NCBI GenBank assembly: GCA_034359265.1
Contig: CP136897.1
Coordinates: 18,408,001 to 18,472,000 of the forward strand
From: Canna indica
Taxonomy: Eukaryota; Streptophyta; Magnoliopsida; Zingiberales; Cannaceae
Reading direction: 5' to 3'
Length of the DNA stretch: 64,000 nt
Shown here: positions 23,108 through 34,512 of the stretch, piece by piece
Layout of the letters: every line of letters starts with the position of its first letter
How positions within the stretch are numbered: the first letter of the stretch is position 1
Notes under the pieces: model-generated
Told to the model about the DNA's origin: nothing
What the model saw: the letters and a program-made list of their open reading frames with translations, nothing else
Databases searched by the model: none
Program-made: the position numbers and the translations under genes

Positions 23108-23655
23108 TGTTCTTGCCTGAAGTCGAGTGTGTTGCAAGCCTTCTCGCCTCCTGGTCCAGCGCAGCTCTGGTGGTGGCCTACAAAGAGACTTCGACGCTCA
23201 AGTGAGAAGAAATTTTAGATTATGTGTATGGAATTGGAACAAAGAGTATACATGCAGTGTGTCATGTCTATTTTACAAGGCGGGTTTGGGTACTTGGCGA
23301 GGATATCTCCGGTAATTTTGCGGGGATATGCTCTGAATAGGTCGACTGTTATCCCTGTGATCGTGGATTTATTAATGTCAAATCCCTGATGATAAATGTA
23401 GGATGTTAATACCATTATTTGGTCGGGTGGAGCCCCTTGACTGAGTTGTAGCTGGTTCAATTTGGGTTGGGTTCATGAGTTGGGGCTTCGGGATCGGGTT
23501 GACGGGCCCAGAGGTCCAATCTAGTCCACAACCCCCGAGCTTGGTCGGAGTCCAAGGATTGTGTGTCGAGCACTAATAGTGTGTCAATCTCCTTGGTTTG
23601 CCGAGCTCTTAGTATGTGCAAAGCTTTTGACCTCGGGCTAGTATATGAGCACATG
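23108..23655 (+). repeat. Left inverted repeat
   Basis: It is the inverted counterpart of 35375-35858. Shared blocks include AGTATACATG, CCGACTGTTATCCCT-like and TGATGAATGTAGGAT-like stretches (GATGATAAATGTAGGAT) and CCGAGCTTGGTCGGAGTC-like sequence. No coding content is convincing. Confidence 0.7.
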
Positions 23656-24154
23656 TCGAGTTATGTCCTTAGTCAAATCATTGGGATAGAAGAACTCAGT
23701 ATGCCTCAGTTTTATCGCTTCGTGGCTCTTCATTTTTGTTTCTCTGCAACCCTTCAATTTATGTGCTCAGTGTGACGGTTGTCGGGGGGAGGGTGTCTTT
23801 TCTTGTGCATGTCGCCCGTCACTGTCTGCCCAATATTTATTTCTGACAAGGAGTAATTATGGCCCTCATTCATTTTCAAGGCACTTGGATATATGATGCC
23901 GATGGGGAAATTGATCAAGATTTGTTATGTTAGCAGAGTGTGATAAGCGATCGTTAGATTGGGAGGTTGCCTCTTCCTGGGTCTTTAAAACTTCCCCTCT
24001 CCCATTCCCTTGTGTTCTAAGTTCTAGCATGGAGTCGAGAGCGTTGCGAGTCTCCGCATCTCTCGATTCTTGCTCCCGAGATCTCTGTCGGCGATATCAT
24101 CGCTTTGTTCATCGTCCTGCTCATCCCCAATCATTTCCAGTGTGTCTCTTTCAC
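23656..24154. other. Interior left of the solo LTR, no gene recognised
   Basis: Short open frames exist here but none carries a domain I recognise. One at about 23859 reads MALIHFQGTWIYDADGEID, which could be a fragment of an element protein. The sequence continues at 25986 once the LTR and one TSD copy are removed. Confidence 0.4.
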
Positions 24155-25985
24155 CTTGTTGTTGGGATGGAAATAAGAAATACAGCGGAAATAATAATTT
24201 AAAAAATTTGAAACATCCCAAAACAGCAATCTACTTTAGCAACAATTAAGGAATTCAATCTACGAGTAGAAGAGGGAATGTACACCTTATACCTACGGTT
24301 GGATAGGGTGCTCCTATTCCCATATCAAGACTTCATAATTTAAGAACCTATAAACAAGAATGATAATTATCTAAATAAACCAATTCCCTAAACAATAGGA
24401 AAGAGGTTTATCTAAATAATTCAATTTCTTACTAATTAATAGAATTATGATTTATCCACATAAATCATATATCTATTAATTTTATGATTTATCTTCATAA
24501 ATCAAATTCTTATTAATTAGGATTTATTCAAATTAATTAATTCCCAATTAATCGGTTAGGCTCATGATTAGAAACTAATTTTTCCCACCATGTATATTTG
24601 ATTCAAATCAAATTATATTTAATTCATAATTAAATATATTTCAATTCAAGTAGGTAATCAAATATTTAATTCATAATTAAATTTAATCAACTACATGAAA
24701 TATTATCATGTGTCAATCCCTACAATTTAGGGATGCCCTACAAATTAGGGTTACCAAGGAACTCATTCCTCGTGCATTCGTTCCTATAGGAAACAACTTT
24801 TTTATCCTGTTCGTAAATGAGATCTGTGATCGAGTTGCAGCATGTCCATACTAGTAGACATATAGGGCCGCATTCGAACTTTGTCTCATAAGGTATGTTA
24901 TGAGGTTAGTCTATTGTGTGTGACCCATTGGGCCCCACGCTAAGCCCCTAGTGAGTTGTGCATAACGGTGAGTCGGATCCGATAGAATGACTTCTATTCG
25001 AATCTTATGAGCCATCACTAAACCCCTTTAGTGTGATCGTGAAAGACTCCACTCACAAGTCAAGATTGATGTCTAGAAACGTGTCATGACTACCCGGATA
25101 GTGTGAGGTTCAATCTACAGGGATCGAACGCCCTTCAGTGATTAGTTACCGTACAACTAAGTCCCTTAGTTACAATGTCCCGAATATGACTAGAGTATGA
25201 AAAAAGCATCAAACCCTAATATCGATCCATATGTATTCTATCTGCCAAGTCGTCATCTCAATAATGTCATGTCAAAAATCTTTTTCCGACATTCATATCT
25301 ACTATGGCTAGAGATTCCTAAGTCGACACTTGCAGGGCCACATAGGACATTATCTCCTCTTACTAGGACTAACTGATTCCATATTGGTTGCTCACATACC
25401 TCCATGGATGCTTCCCCATACCCTGAGATATCCGCATATGACACTAAAGGCCACATAAGGATAAGTCCAAAGCAATGGATCGATACTCACAAGGTAACCA
25501 TGGTAATCTCAAGTCCAAGGACTGCTTGCATCTAGTATCACCCGAGGAACATCCTATCGACACTTATGTAAGGATTTCATTCTGTGTTCCTCGTGTAGGT
25601 TCGTTCAGTGAACTTATTCCCTAATGAGCACCTACACTTGTACATTAAATGATGGCTCATAGGTAACTATGAAATCAGCTACCCCTTATCGTATAAGGCA
25701 TGTACCAAGTGCACCAGTCTATTCGGAATCACCAATCCCCTAATTGATGATCATATGATTGGAAACATTTAGAACATGGACATCTGGATTCCAAGTCTCA
25801 CTGGCATGATCTCATCATGGCCTTGGAATCAATTACTCGGGTCGATGGGGTTTATCACAATCTAATATACACAAAATATAAATGCAGCTTATGATGAAAA
25901 GTTGCCTCATATTATTCATTAACCAAAAATAGTTTCTTACACATCAACATGTGATTGGCTCAAGGGCACTATTTCTTTCACTTGT
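24155..25985. mobile_element. Solo LTR with TSD CTTGT (LTR 24160-25980, 1821 bp)
   Basis: The LTR begins TGTTGGGATGG and ends TTTCTTTCA. CTTGT is repeated exactly at 24155-24159 and 25981-25985. No primer site or internal region is present, so the copy was reduced by recombination between its two LTRs. The sequence resembles none of the other LTRs in the window; Copia is possible but unproven. The strand is uncertain. Confidence 0.8.
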
Positions 25986-27111
25986 CTCCTTGCCTGCTTA
26001 TCCTACTCGGTCAAGGTTGGCCCTGGGTTGGTGTTGACTCATTACTCGCCTGTTTAGGTTTCCTACTTCATTTGTTCAAAGGTGAAGAAGGGTGTTACAC
26101 CTGAATTGGCAGTCAGTAGATCGGGCATCATCGTGGATTCTCTCCACTGGGCTCATGAGGAAATAAAGAGGGAAACATCGGTGATGAGCGACTAGCGGGA
26201 TATTTTGGAGTTCCATGTCTAGGTGATGCTACTCCAATTAGGTAGTGAGGAGGCCTTTGAGGATTGCTCTGCCAGGCTCATGGACTTCGACGTCAACGAG
26301 GACCCTAAGCTATCCTTTTGGATTGGGCAAAACTTCTTGATCCATGCGGGTTTATTACTCCAACGCAGACCGAGACCTCGATGTCGGGGAGAAGTCAGAG
26401 TCCATCCAAGCACCTTCTCTAGTTTGGATCGTCCTTATCTTGCCACACACCGCTGCTGATAGCGTTATCAGCAGGGAACTTTCTGGGTGGAGTGATAGCT
26501 TCAACAATAATGTTTATTTTGTCTGGTATCTTTGTTTGTAATGACAGAATATTCACCCTTCGCAAGTTGACGACCGCTCTTTGTGGGCTTGTAAATAATG
26601 CATTTGGTTTTTGCTTGCATGCAACGATTGTGTTTGTGTGTTATGGTGTTTTGCTTGATGTGAGCTAAGTGTTTGGCAAGTGTTGATCTTACCTAGTCGG
26701 CGGGCACATTTAGAGCCGAGTGTGGTGCTTAGGGTTGTCTTGCTTTAGTTGACGTTGTCAGGTCGATGGTTGTTCGAGTAGAGGGTTACTTCAGTGCTTC
26801 TTTGCTCGACGTCGGCTAGTCGGTAGTTGTTCAGTAGTTATTAGTAGGATCGACGGTCCTTTGGATTTGAACTCTTCCGAAACTATCCAAGCAGGGGGTT
26901 GGAAGTTGAGGACGTTGAGGTCGATCTTGTTTTGAGTCGAAGACTGTGACCAAGGTTGGGGACCGTATTTAGGGTCGAGGAGGATATCGATGATGCCAAG
27001 GTTGCATTCAAAGGCCATGACTACATTTAAGGCCAAGGAAGACGTCGAGGATGCCAAGGTCATTGTCATGGTTGAGGACCACATATAGGATTGAGGAGGT
27101 CTTCAAGGGTG
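25986..27111. other. Interior of the inverted-repeat structure, no gene recognised
   Basis: The open frames here are short and interrupted. A stretch at 26085-26460 may be an old coding region (KKGVTPELAVSRSGIIVDS, then a frame with LGSEEAFEDCSARLMDFDV), but I cannot assign a family. From about 26930 the sequence has repeats built on GGTCGAGGA and GCCAAGG that resemble those at 34515-35000, as expected if element B split one region. Confidence 0.4.
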
Positions 27112-27116
27112 GCGAG

Positions 27117-28389
27117 TGTTGGCCTAAGGTTTTCTACCTTGGTCTTAATCTGGGTTTTGATTATAACAAACATGGAATTAATGTTTCATTGAGAAATATC
27201 TTCAGGTTCCATATCGATTAGCTCTTGATGTCCTCTATCAGAAATATGGAAGAAATCAGAAAATCGAAAGGACATTGATCGTCACGTTAGGGTTCGTCAT
27301 GGAAATCTCTTGAAATTCGACGCATGCACCAAAGACGTCTTGGTCGAGCCTAAAGAACACATGGAAAGCTCTCCAAGTTGACGCACATTAAAGGCCAGAA
27401 TCTGGAAACAAAGCGCGCAAGAAGAATGCTGAAAAAATTAAGTTCAGTCTAGGTTCGATCAACTGCTCGATTGACCGAACAATGGAAAAAATTGACAGTG
27501 GCTACTTTGGTCGATCGGTCGGTCGACCGAACGAGGCCAAAAACTGGTAGTATCTACTTCGATCTACCGATCAGTCGACCAGACAGCAGACGAGCTTAAA
27601 ATGCGACACATTCGATCGACCTTCCGGTCAACCAATAGAGCAGCAGAAGCGCAGAAAGCCAACAGTCGCTGGGCAGTCGATCGGTCGGTCGACTGATGAT
27701 CTATCGACAAGCGATCGAGCATCAGCAACGGGCAAAAATGCGCCCGTTGACAAGCCGTTTGATCGCAAGATTATAAATACCCTTCTCTCTCTCTCATGGG
27801 TAATGAATGATGCAAATAACCCTCAAAGAGTGATCTTTAGCATCCTCCAAGCTTCTCAATTGATCAAATTCTTCAAACCTAGCTCTTGATCCCTCATCTT
27901 CAAGAGTTCTTCATTAAAGGGTTCATCAAGGGTGCTAGGCTCATAAAGAAAAGGTGTTTACATTATGATAAGTTCTTTTCTTCCTCTTCTTGGAATAGAA
28001 TTGTTTTTTTATTTATTTTTACATAAATTTACTTGAGCTTGTAAGAAGACCTTGTGTGTGGTCTTGTGTGTAAGTGGTTATCTTGGTGTGTAAGGCATAA
28101 AGCCACTTGTGTAATCCAAGTTAGGAGTAGGTCTTAGGAATTGAGGTGGGAAAGCTCACTCAGTAGGAAGGCGGGATACTTCCGGGTGTGGAAGTGCCTT
28201 CGAGGTGAGTGTAGGGTCATTCCGGTGCAAAGTCCTCAATTGTAAGCTACTCATAATTTAGTAAATTTGGGTGTGAAATCCTAAGCACGATGCTTAGGTA
28301 GTGAAGTAGGCATTGGGGCTGGACCACAATAAATAATTGTGTTTGCATTGTCTCTTTTGAGTTTGCTTAATTTCATTACTTATTGCTTC
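27117..28389 (+). repeat. 5' LTR of element B, 3' end deleted
   Basis: It matches the 3' LTR (33104-34507) from TGTTGGCCTAAGG to TTATTGCTTC, then jumps to the gag leader. The missing part is the LTR end (C-rich run, ATTTCACC, CCAACA) plus the primer site. It includes the U3 array and TATA box. Confidence 0.85.
27455..27779 (+). promoter_or_regulatory. U3 palindrome array, hairpin and TATA box of B 5' LTR
   Basis: CG-rich palindromes on the theme GGTCGATCGGTCGACCGA recur from 27455 to 27715. The 8-bp inverted repeat CAACGGGC/GCCCGTTG (27726-27733, 27742-27749) and TATAAATA at 27772-27779 follow. The order array, hairpin, TATA recurs in the other LTRs, which suggests transcription control of the retrotransposon. 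Confidence 0.7.
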
Positions 28390-28412
28390 TACATCTAGCC
28401 TCGATCCGAAAA

Positions 28413-29819
28413 ATGGCACTAGAGTCGGTAGCGTCTTTACCTCCTAGGTTCGGTGAATCGAATTTTGGTCTTTGGAAGTCTAGGATGTATACCTTCTTAA
28501 GGACTAGAGGTTTTGGTATTAATAACATGTTGAAATTTGAATACACTTACCCTAAGGTTGACATGCATGATTGGAGTGAACTTGACAAGAAAATATTTTA
28601 ATTTAATGGAGAAGTTAGAATTGCATATTTTGTGCCATACCAAATAACATCCTTGAAAAAGTCATGCATTATTCTATGGTTTTTTATTTATGGGCCATTT
28701 TAAATATTTTATATGATTATGCCAAGACCGAAGAGATGGCACTTCTAACGAAGGTAGTGATGACAATGGTCATTCATCTACCCCTAATCTTGGGTTGATG
28801 CTCATAGCTCTTCTAGTCAAAGGAGTAGCTTTAAGAGCCGAAAAATGAAGGTAGTGTGTCATACATGCAAGGAAAAGGGACATGTGGAGAAAAATTGCCC
28901 TACCATGAAAAACAAGGCAAATAAGAGGTCAATTGCTTCCACCTTCACATCTTACTCAAGTGAAGCACCCTCTTTTCATGACCATAAAGCCACTTCGAAA
29001 GTTTGCCTCATGAATGCTAATGGTGAGGTACACTCTTCTTCTTCTAGTCATGCTAATGATAATAACAATGCTAGTTCTACTAGTTCTCTTGACATATCAT
29101 ATAATGAGTTAGTAGATGAATACAAAAAAATATATGTCTTGCTTGTTAAAAAGGATAAAGAGAACAAAAAATTGAAGAATGAAAACTTAAGTCTTAGCTC
29201 TCAATTACATGATGTAAAATTAGAAAATGAGAAGCTAAAAATTAGTGTCTCTAATCCATGCCATGATACCTTAAGTATTGACACTAAGGATTTGAAAACA
29301 AAAAATAACATCTTAAAGAATGAAAATAGCATGTTGAAAACTCAATTGCATGTTATTCATAGATCCATGAACGATTTAAAAAACGAGGTTGTGTTTTTCA
29401 ATAAGAAAGTAAATGAATTCAAAAATGTTTCTTCTCCTAAGAATACAAGAATGAAAAATGTTTATGTAAAGAATGTCAATGTCCATCATGTTCAAAATGC
29501 TAAGCATTCTACCATTAAACCTCATGTTCAAAAGAAGAATGTTTCCTTCAAGAATTCTCATGTTCATCATAGCTCACATGTCAAGCATTCTAGTGTTAAA
29601 TCTCATGTCCATGTTAAAAATGAAAGGAAAAAGTTTCATGGACATTATTTTTATTGTGGTACATATGGTCATACAATCTATGATTGTGCATTTAAGAAGA
29701 ATCCAAGTGTTACTAAGACACTTTGGATACCTAGGCCAACTAACCCCCAAGGACCCAAAGTCATTTGGGTACTAAAAGTTTCTTGCTCTCTTGTAGGGGG
29801 AGCTATCATACAAGGGTAA
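28413..29819 (+). pseudogene. Copia-like gag of element B
   Basis: The reading starts MALESVASLPPRFGES and FGLWKSRMYTFLRTRGFG, decays through 28600-28840, and is then open from 28845 for 324 codons. That part has a CCHC knuckle (CHTCKEKGHVEKNC), a Ser-rich linker, a coiled coil (NKKLKNENLSLSSQLHDVKLE), a His/Lys-rich segment and a second knuckle-like motif with Tyr in place of the first Cys (YFYCGTYGHTIYDC). It ends LWIPRPTNPQGPKVIWVLK. It is the same family as the gags of A and C and the best preserved of the three. Confidence 0.8.
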
Positions 29820-31400
29820 AGAGAAGTGAAGAGTTGAAGTTGATCACAAACCTAAATGAAGTATCATTCCTTGGTTGCAACTTCAAACCATCATGATGCC
29901 ATTGGTATGGAAATTAGCATCTAGGTATACTTTGTATCATCTCCTTACTTTAGTTTGTTTTATTTAAGTTGGAGTTATGATATATGTTTAATTTGAGTTA
30001 TTTTCCCCGCTCTTGTTAAGAGTCCTTTGGAAAATATTTTTGATTTTTGATTTCTGATCTCTTCGGAGACCTATGTGGCCTATAACGGGCCTAATCGACC
30101 TTGCGGTTCTAAATCATAGGCTCATTGTGGACTTTCGATTTTCGACCCATAAGAAGTGTTGGAGATCTTATATTTCAAAATTTTATATTTTGAGATCTCT
30201 CGATTTGTTTTGGTTTCACGACGATTTTACTCGAAACGAATGTTTCACTATCTAACTTAGGTTAAAATTCTCAAATAAAGATTTCTATTTCACCTTGCTA
30301 TTTAGTATGATAACTTGCTAGTAGATATGATTTGATTATCATTAATGAAGTATACTTGCAAGTTATTGTAAATGGAAGGCTATTACGAAGAAAATGAAAA
30401 AGAAAATGAAAAGTTTGGAAAAAATTTCAAGAATGAGGTATGAGTTTGTTTTTGAAAAAATCTTAATATAATGCTTGAATATTCATGCCTTAATAATGTC
30501 TTTATATACTCATGATTGACTTTGCATGATAGATGTTTGAATTTTCATGAGTAGGAAAAATTATGATAACTAGGCAATTTCATAAAACTTTGGTTAAATG
30601 AAATGAGCTCTAGGTAGAATTTTAATTTGGAGACTTCATTTTAAGTTGAAACTTGATAAACATGTTTAGATTTACTCATGTTAGGAGTTCATGTGTCTAT
30701 ACTTAAAAAACCATGAGTATAAGTTAAAGAATGATACTTAGCAATTTCATGTTAACATGTTTGTTTCTTGAATGAAATCATGCTAAGGTAAAATTTTGAT
30801 CAAATAACATTATCTTTGTCTCAAACTCAATATACATGGTTTAAATGATCATATTTTGGTATCTAGAAAGTTAGGACAAAATCTGAAAACGTTTGACAAA
30901 TAACTCATATTTACAAAAATGCCACTGAGAACTTGTAGATTTTCTAGAAAATTATAGAGATGTCCTTTTTGAGTGATTCTTGACTTTTTGGAATCCTCAT
31001 GAAGCCTAGTTCTTGTGGAAAAAATTTCATAAAGTTTTAATATATAGATCTCTCAAAAACAATTTTTGGGGGGCTTAAGAAAACCCATGGCAGCTCGAGC
31101 GGTCGCACGACATGTGACCGCCCGATCGACCGACGGACAAAAATTAATCCTTTCTTTTGTTGGAAGGAGAATATTATTGATTCAAATGTATGTTTGCTAT
31201 TTTATTTGTAGCCCATTTTATATTTTCTTTGGATCCTATCTTTTATTTTTATTTTATCTCTTTTTGGACTCACATATTGAGATTTAATGTTAAAATTCAA
31301 TTTTTTTAAAAAAAAAAGGCCTTGTACGAATTTATGTCGATCTTAACTTCTCATTGCTTTAAGAGCATGCATTACTCATCAAAGCTAATTATCTACACAT
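29820..31400 (+). other. AT-rich internal segment of element B
   Basis: The segment has no coding frame of note. It aligns with the internal block of element A up to about 31060. From 31065 B has sequence absent from A and C, including a short CG-rich palindrome (CCCGATCGACCGACGG near 31122) like those of the U3 array. Confidence 0.6.
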
Positions 31401-31420
31401 CATCCTAATTGTCTTGTAGA

Positions 31421-32599
31421 ATGGCACCCAAGACAAAGCTTTCAAGCTTGCCCGATAATCTTTTGACCACTATAGGCAAGACTCAAGCCCCTAGGTTTGT
31501 GGACAGAGCTGTCTTACAGACTCGTCCAGTTAACTTAGGTGACCTAGAGCAGTATGACATTAAAGGTAAACTTGCAAGCCTGCGATGGGTAGAGTATATA
31601 GGAAAGCAAGTACCAGTATGTCCCATCTTGATAAAAGTATTTTTCTCCAACCTCGTGATAGATCATGCTAGATTAGGTGACTCACTGGTTCTTAGATCTA
31701 AAATTTTGGGCAAATCCATAGTAATCACTGAATCAGCCATTAGAGATGCATTTGGGTTTCCTCTGTTAGGAAGATCCACATATAAGATGTCCACACACCT
31801 CTTTCATGAGGATTTTCCTAGTCATGAAGTTATATCAGTCATCTGTCCTGAGGACTATTAGGGGATGCTTCCTACCCAAAGCATAAAATTATCAACCTCA
31901 GCTAGGATCATGCACCTTATCATTGAATATAATATTATTCCTAGAGCAGGTCACTATGACGAGGTAACCAGTATGAGTACTAGGGTACTCTTCTTTGCTA
32001 TGTCCCGCATACCCATAAACGTTCCTGATCTCATGCTTCGCTACATAGCGGATGTTCATGCCTCAAAGAAGCAAGCCCTACCCTATGCGTCAGCGATTTC
32101 TCACTTTATCTAGGTTGCTGGGGTAAACAAATCTAGATTTGAAATAGAACCTATGTCCAAAGCCATAGATTCGTCCTCTCTCAACCGTATGAAAATTCTT
32201 GAAAATCGGCGCAGTAAAAGAGTGCGGGGCACATGCGGAACTCACTGATCAGGACATAGTCATGGAGGCGGGAGATGCTGGTGGAAGCTCGTCAACCAGC
32301 ACTCCCATTGAGCGTCTGGGTGATCTAGAGTATCGTTTTGCTCTGTTTCATATCGACCAGGTGGAATGGAGCAGAGGCACAAGAGAACGCCTAGACGAGT
32401 ACGGCCGACAGATCGATGAGTAGGGTCAGATGATCGATGAGCATGGCCGGTGAATGGATTAATATGGTCAACGTATTGACTAGTACGGTCAGTAAGTGGA
32501 TGAGTATGGTCGTCAGTTTGATGAGATGTATGGTCAAGTCGATGAGATGTGGCAATACTATCAGTTGCATCTACCACCTCCCCCACCTGAGGATGATTA
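31421..32599 (+). pseudogene. Transposase_32-like ORF carried by element B
   Basis: ATG 31421 opens MAPKTKLSSLPDNLL. The body (ITESAIRDAFGFPLLG, then MSTRVLFFAMSRIPINVPDLMLRYI and LPYASAISHFI) resembles the Pfam family named putative plant transposon protein (Transposase_32), often found inside plant retroelements; its role is unknown. In-frame TAG stops lie at 31859 and 32111, and a frameshift occurs near 32200. The C-terminal part has about seven copies of an 8-residue repeat like DEYGRQID (about 32395-32545), several broken by stops, and ends in a proline run. A and C lack this ORF. Confidence 0.6.
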
Positions 32600-33103
32600 G
32601 AACTATTTGATGTTTGATGTTATTCATTTTATGGACTTGTATTAATTAACACTACACTTTGTTTGATCAACTTTATATTTGTATTTGAAACTCCTTATCT
32701 GTAAGTATTATGTGATGATTGAATGACTTGTTATATTTGAAACATGTTAATGTTTACACTTGGTTACACTTGGCCATTCAATGAAATCATGTATTGATTA
32801 GTGTCACTTGTATGTATGTTTTTCTCCCTTGAGTTGAGATCTTCATTCTTCATGAAAACTAATTTTAGAGTCCCAACTTTGACTGGGTGGAATTTTCTTG
32901 CCCTTTTTTTATTGATGTCAAAAGGGGGAGAAAAATATAGGTAAAGGGGAAGAAAATATAGAAAAACCATGCATATAGATAGGTGGAGTTCTATTATATA
33001 GATATGCATGTTTATAGGGGGAGAAATCCCATGTTTGATATCCTCTATGCTCAATTGTAGATATTTTCTTAAGGATGTTTATGATCATCAAAAAGGGGGA
33101 GAT
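32600..33103 (+). other. 3' untranslated region and polypurine tract of B
   Basis: The stretch is non-coding and includes a partly duplicated tract: GTCAAAAGGGGGAGAAAAAT near 32920 and the functional AAAAAGGGGGAGAT at 33090-33103. The same double tract is seen in A (about 16220 and 16393). Confidence 0.65.
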
Positions 33104-34507
33104 TATTGGCCTAAGATTTTCTACCTTGGTCTTAATCACAGTTTTGATGATAACAAACATGGAACTAATGTTTCATTGAAAAATATTTCCAGGTTCCATA
33201 TCGATTAGCTCTTGATGTCCTCGATCAGAAATATTGAAGAAATCAAAAAATCAGAAGGATATTGATCGTCACGTTCGGGTTCATCATGGAAATCTCTTGA
33301 AGTTTGACACGTGCACCAAAGACGTCTTGGTCGAGCCTAAAGAACACATGGAAAGCTCTCCAAGTTGATGCACATTGAAGGTCGAAACCCGGAAATGAAG
33401 CACGCAAGAAGAATGCTGAAAAAATTAAGTTCAGCCTAGGTTCGATCAACCGAATGTAGTTAAAAAATGGCAGTAGCCACTTCAGTCGATCGGTCGATTG
33501 ACCGAACAATGAAAAAAATCGGCAATGGCTACTTCGATCGACCGAACGAGGACAAAAATTGGTAGTATCTACTTCGATCGACCGTACAGTAGAGGAGCTT
33601 AAAACGCGACACATTCGGTCGACCCTCCGGTCGACCAAATAGAGCGGCAGAAGCACAAAAAGCTAGTGATCACTAGGCGATCGATCGGTCGATCGACCGA
33701 TGATCAACCGGGCATCGGCAACGGGCAAAAATGTGCCCGTTGATGAGCCGTTTGATCGCAGTATTATAAATACCCTTCTTTCTCTCTCCTGGGTAATGAT
33801 TGATGCCAATAACCTTCAAAGAGTGATCTTTAGCATCCTTCAAGCTTCTCAATTGATCAAATTCTTCAAACCTAGCTCTTGATCCCTCATCTTCAAGAGT
33901 TCTTCATTAAAGGGTTCATCAAGGGTGCTAGGCTCATAAAGAAAAGGTGTTTACATTGTGATAAGTTCTTTTCTTCCTCTTCTTGGAATAGAATTGTTTT
34001 TTTATTTATTTTTACTTAAATTTACTTGAGCTTGTAAGAAGACCTTGTGTGTGGTCTTGTGTGTAAGTGGTTATCTTGGTGTGTAAGGCGTAAAGCCACT
34101 TGTGTAATCCAAGTTAGGAGTAGGTCTTAGGAATTGAGGTGGGAAAGTTCACTCGGTAGGAAGGCGAGATACTTCCGGGTGTGGAAGTGCCTTCGAGGTT
34201 AGTGTAGGATCTTTCCGGTGCAAAGTCCTCAATTGTAAGCTACTCATAATTTAGTAAATTTGGGTGTGAAATCCTAAGCACGGTGCTAAGATAGTGGAGC
34301 AGGCATTAGGGTTGAACCACTATAAATAATTGTGTTTGCATTATCTCTTTTGAGTTTGTTTAATTTTCTTATTTATTGCTTCCGCATTGAATATTAGAAT
34401 TGGGAATTGCCTAAGTTGTAAGAAACGAATAAAAATAGAATTCAATAAGATTTAGTTAACACATTATTCACCCCCCCCCCCCTCTAGTGTGACCATTTCA
34501 CCCAACA
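33104..34507 (+). repeat. 3' LTR of element B (1404 bp)
   Basis: It starts TATTGG (first G of TGTTGG changed) and ends CCAACA. It is the most complete LTR of the family, with the U3 array at 33430-33715, TATAAATA at 33765-33772 and a C-rich run at 34473. Confidence 0.85.
33430..33772 (+). promoter_or_regulatory. U3 palindrome array, hairpin and TATA box of B 3' LTR
   Basis: The arrangement is as in the 5' LTR: CG-rich palindromes (for example TCGATCGGTCGATCGACCGA near 33679), CAACGGGC/GCCCGTTG with loop AAAAATGT at 33718-33742, then TATAAATA. Confidence 0.7.
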
Positions 34508-34512
34508 CCGAG

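Larger units (their letters stand above)
27112..34512 (+). mobile_element. Gag-only LTR retrotransposon B (27117-34507)
   Basis: LTRs start TGTTGG at 27117 and end CCAACA at 34507, with flanks GCGAG (27112-27116) and CCGAG (34508-34512), a TSD with one mismatch. Inside are a gag, an AT-rich block, an extra broken ORF of Transposase_32 type and a polypurine tract. No pol is present. The 5' LTR has lost its last ~115 bases together with the primer site, so this copy cannot start reverse transcription. The two LTRs differ by roughly 5% by eye. Confidence 0.85.

Noticed and set aside
27721..27731. ATCAGCAACGG in the B 5' LTR is identical to the CACTA subterminal motif
   Set aside because: The B 3' LTR and the C LTRs read CGGCAACGGGC at this place, so the match arose by a single change and is probably chance.
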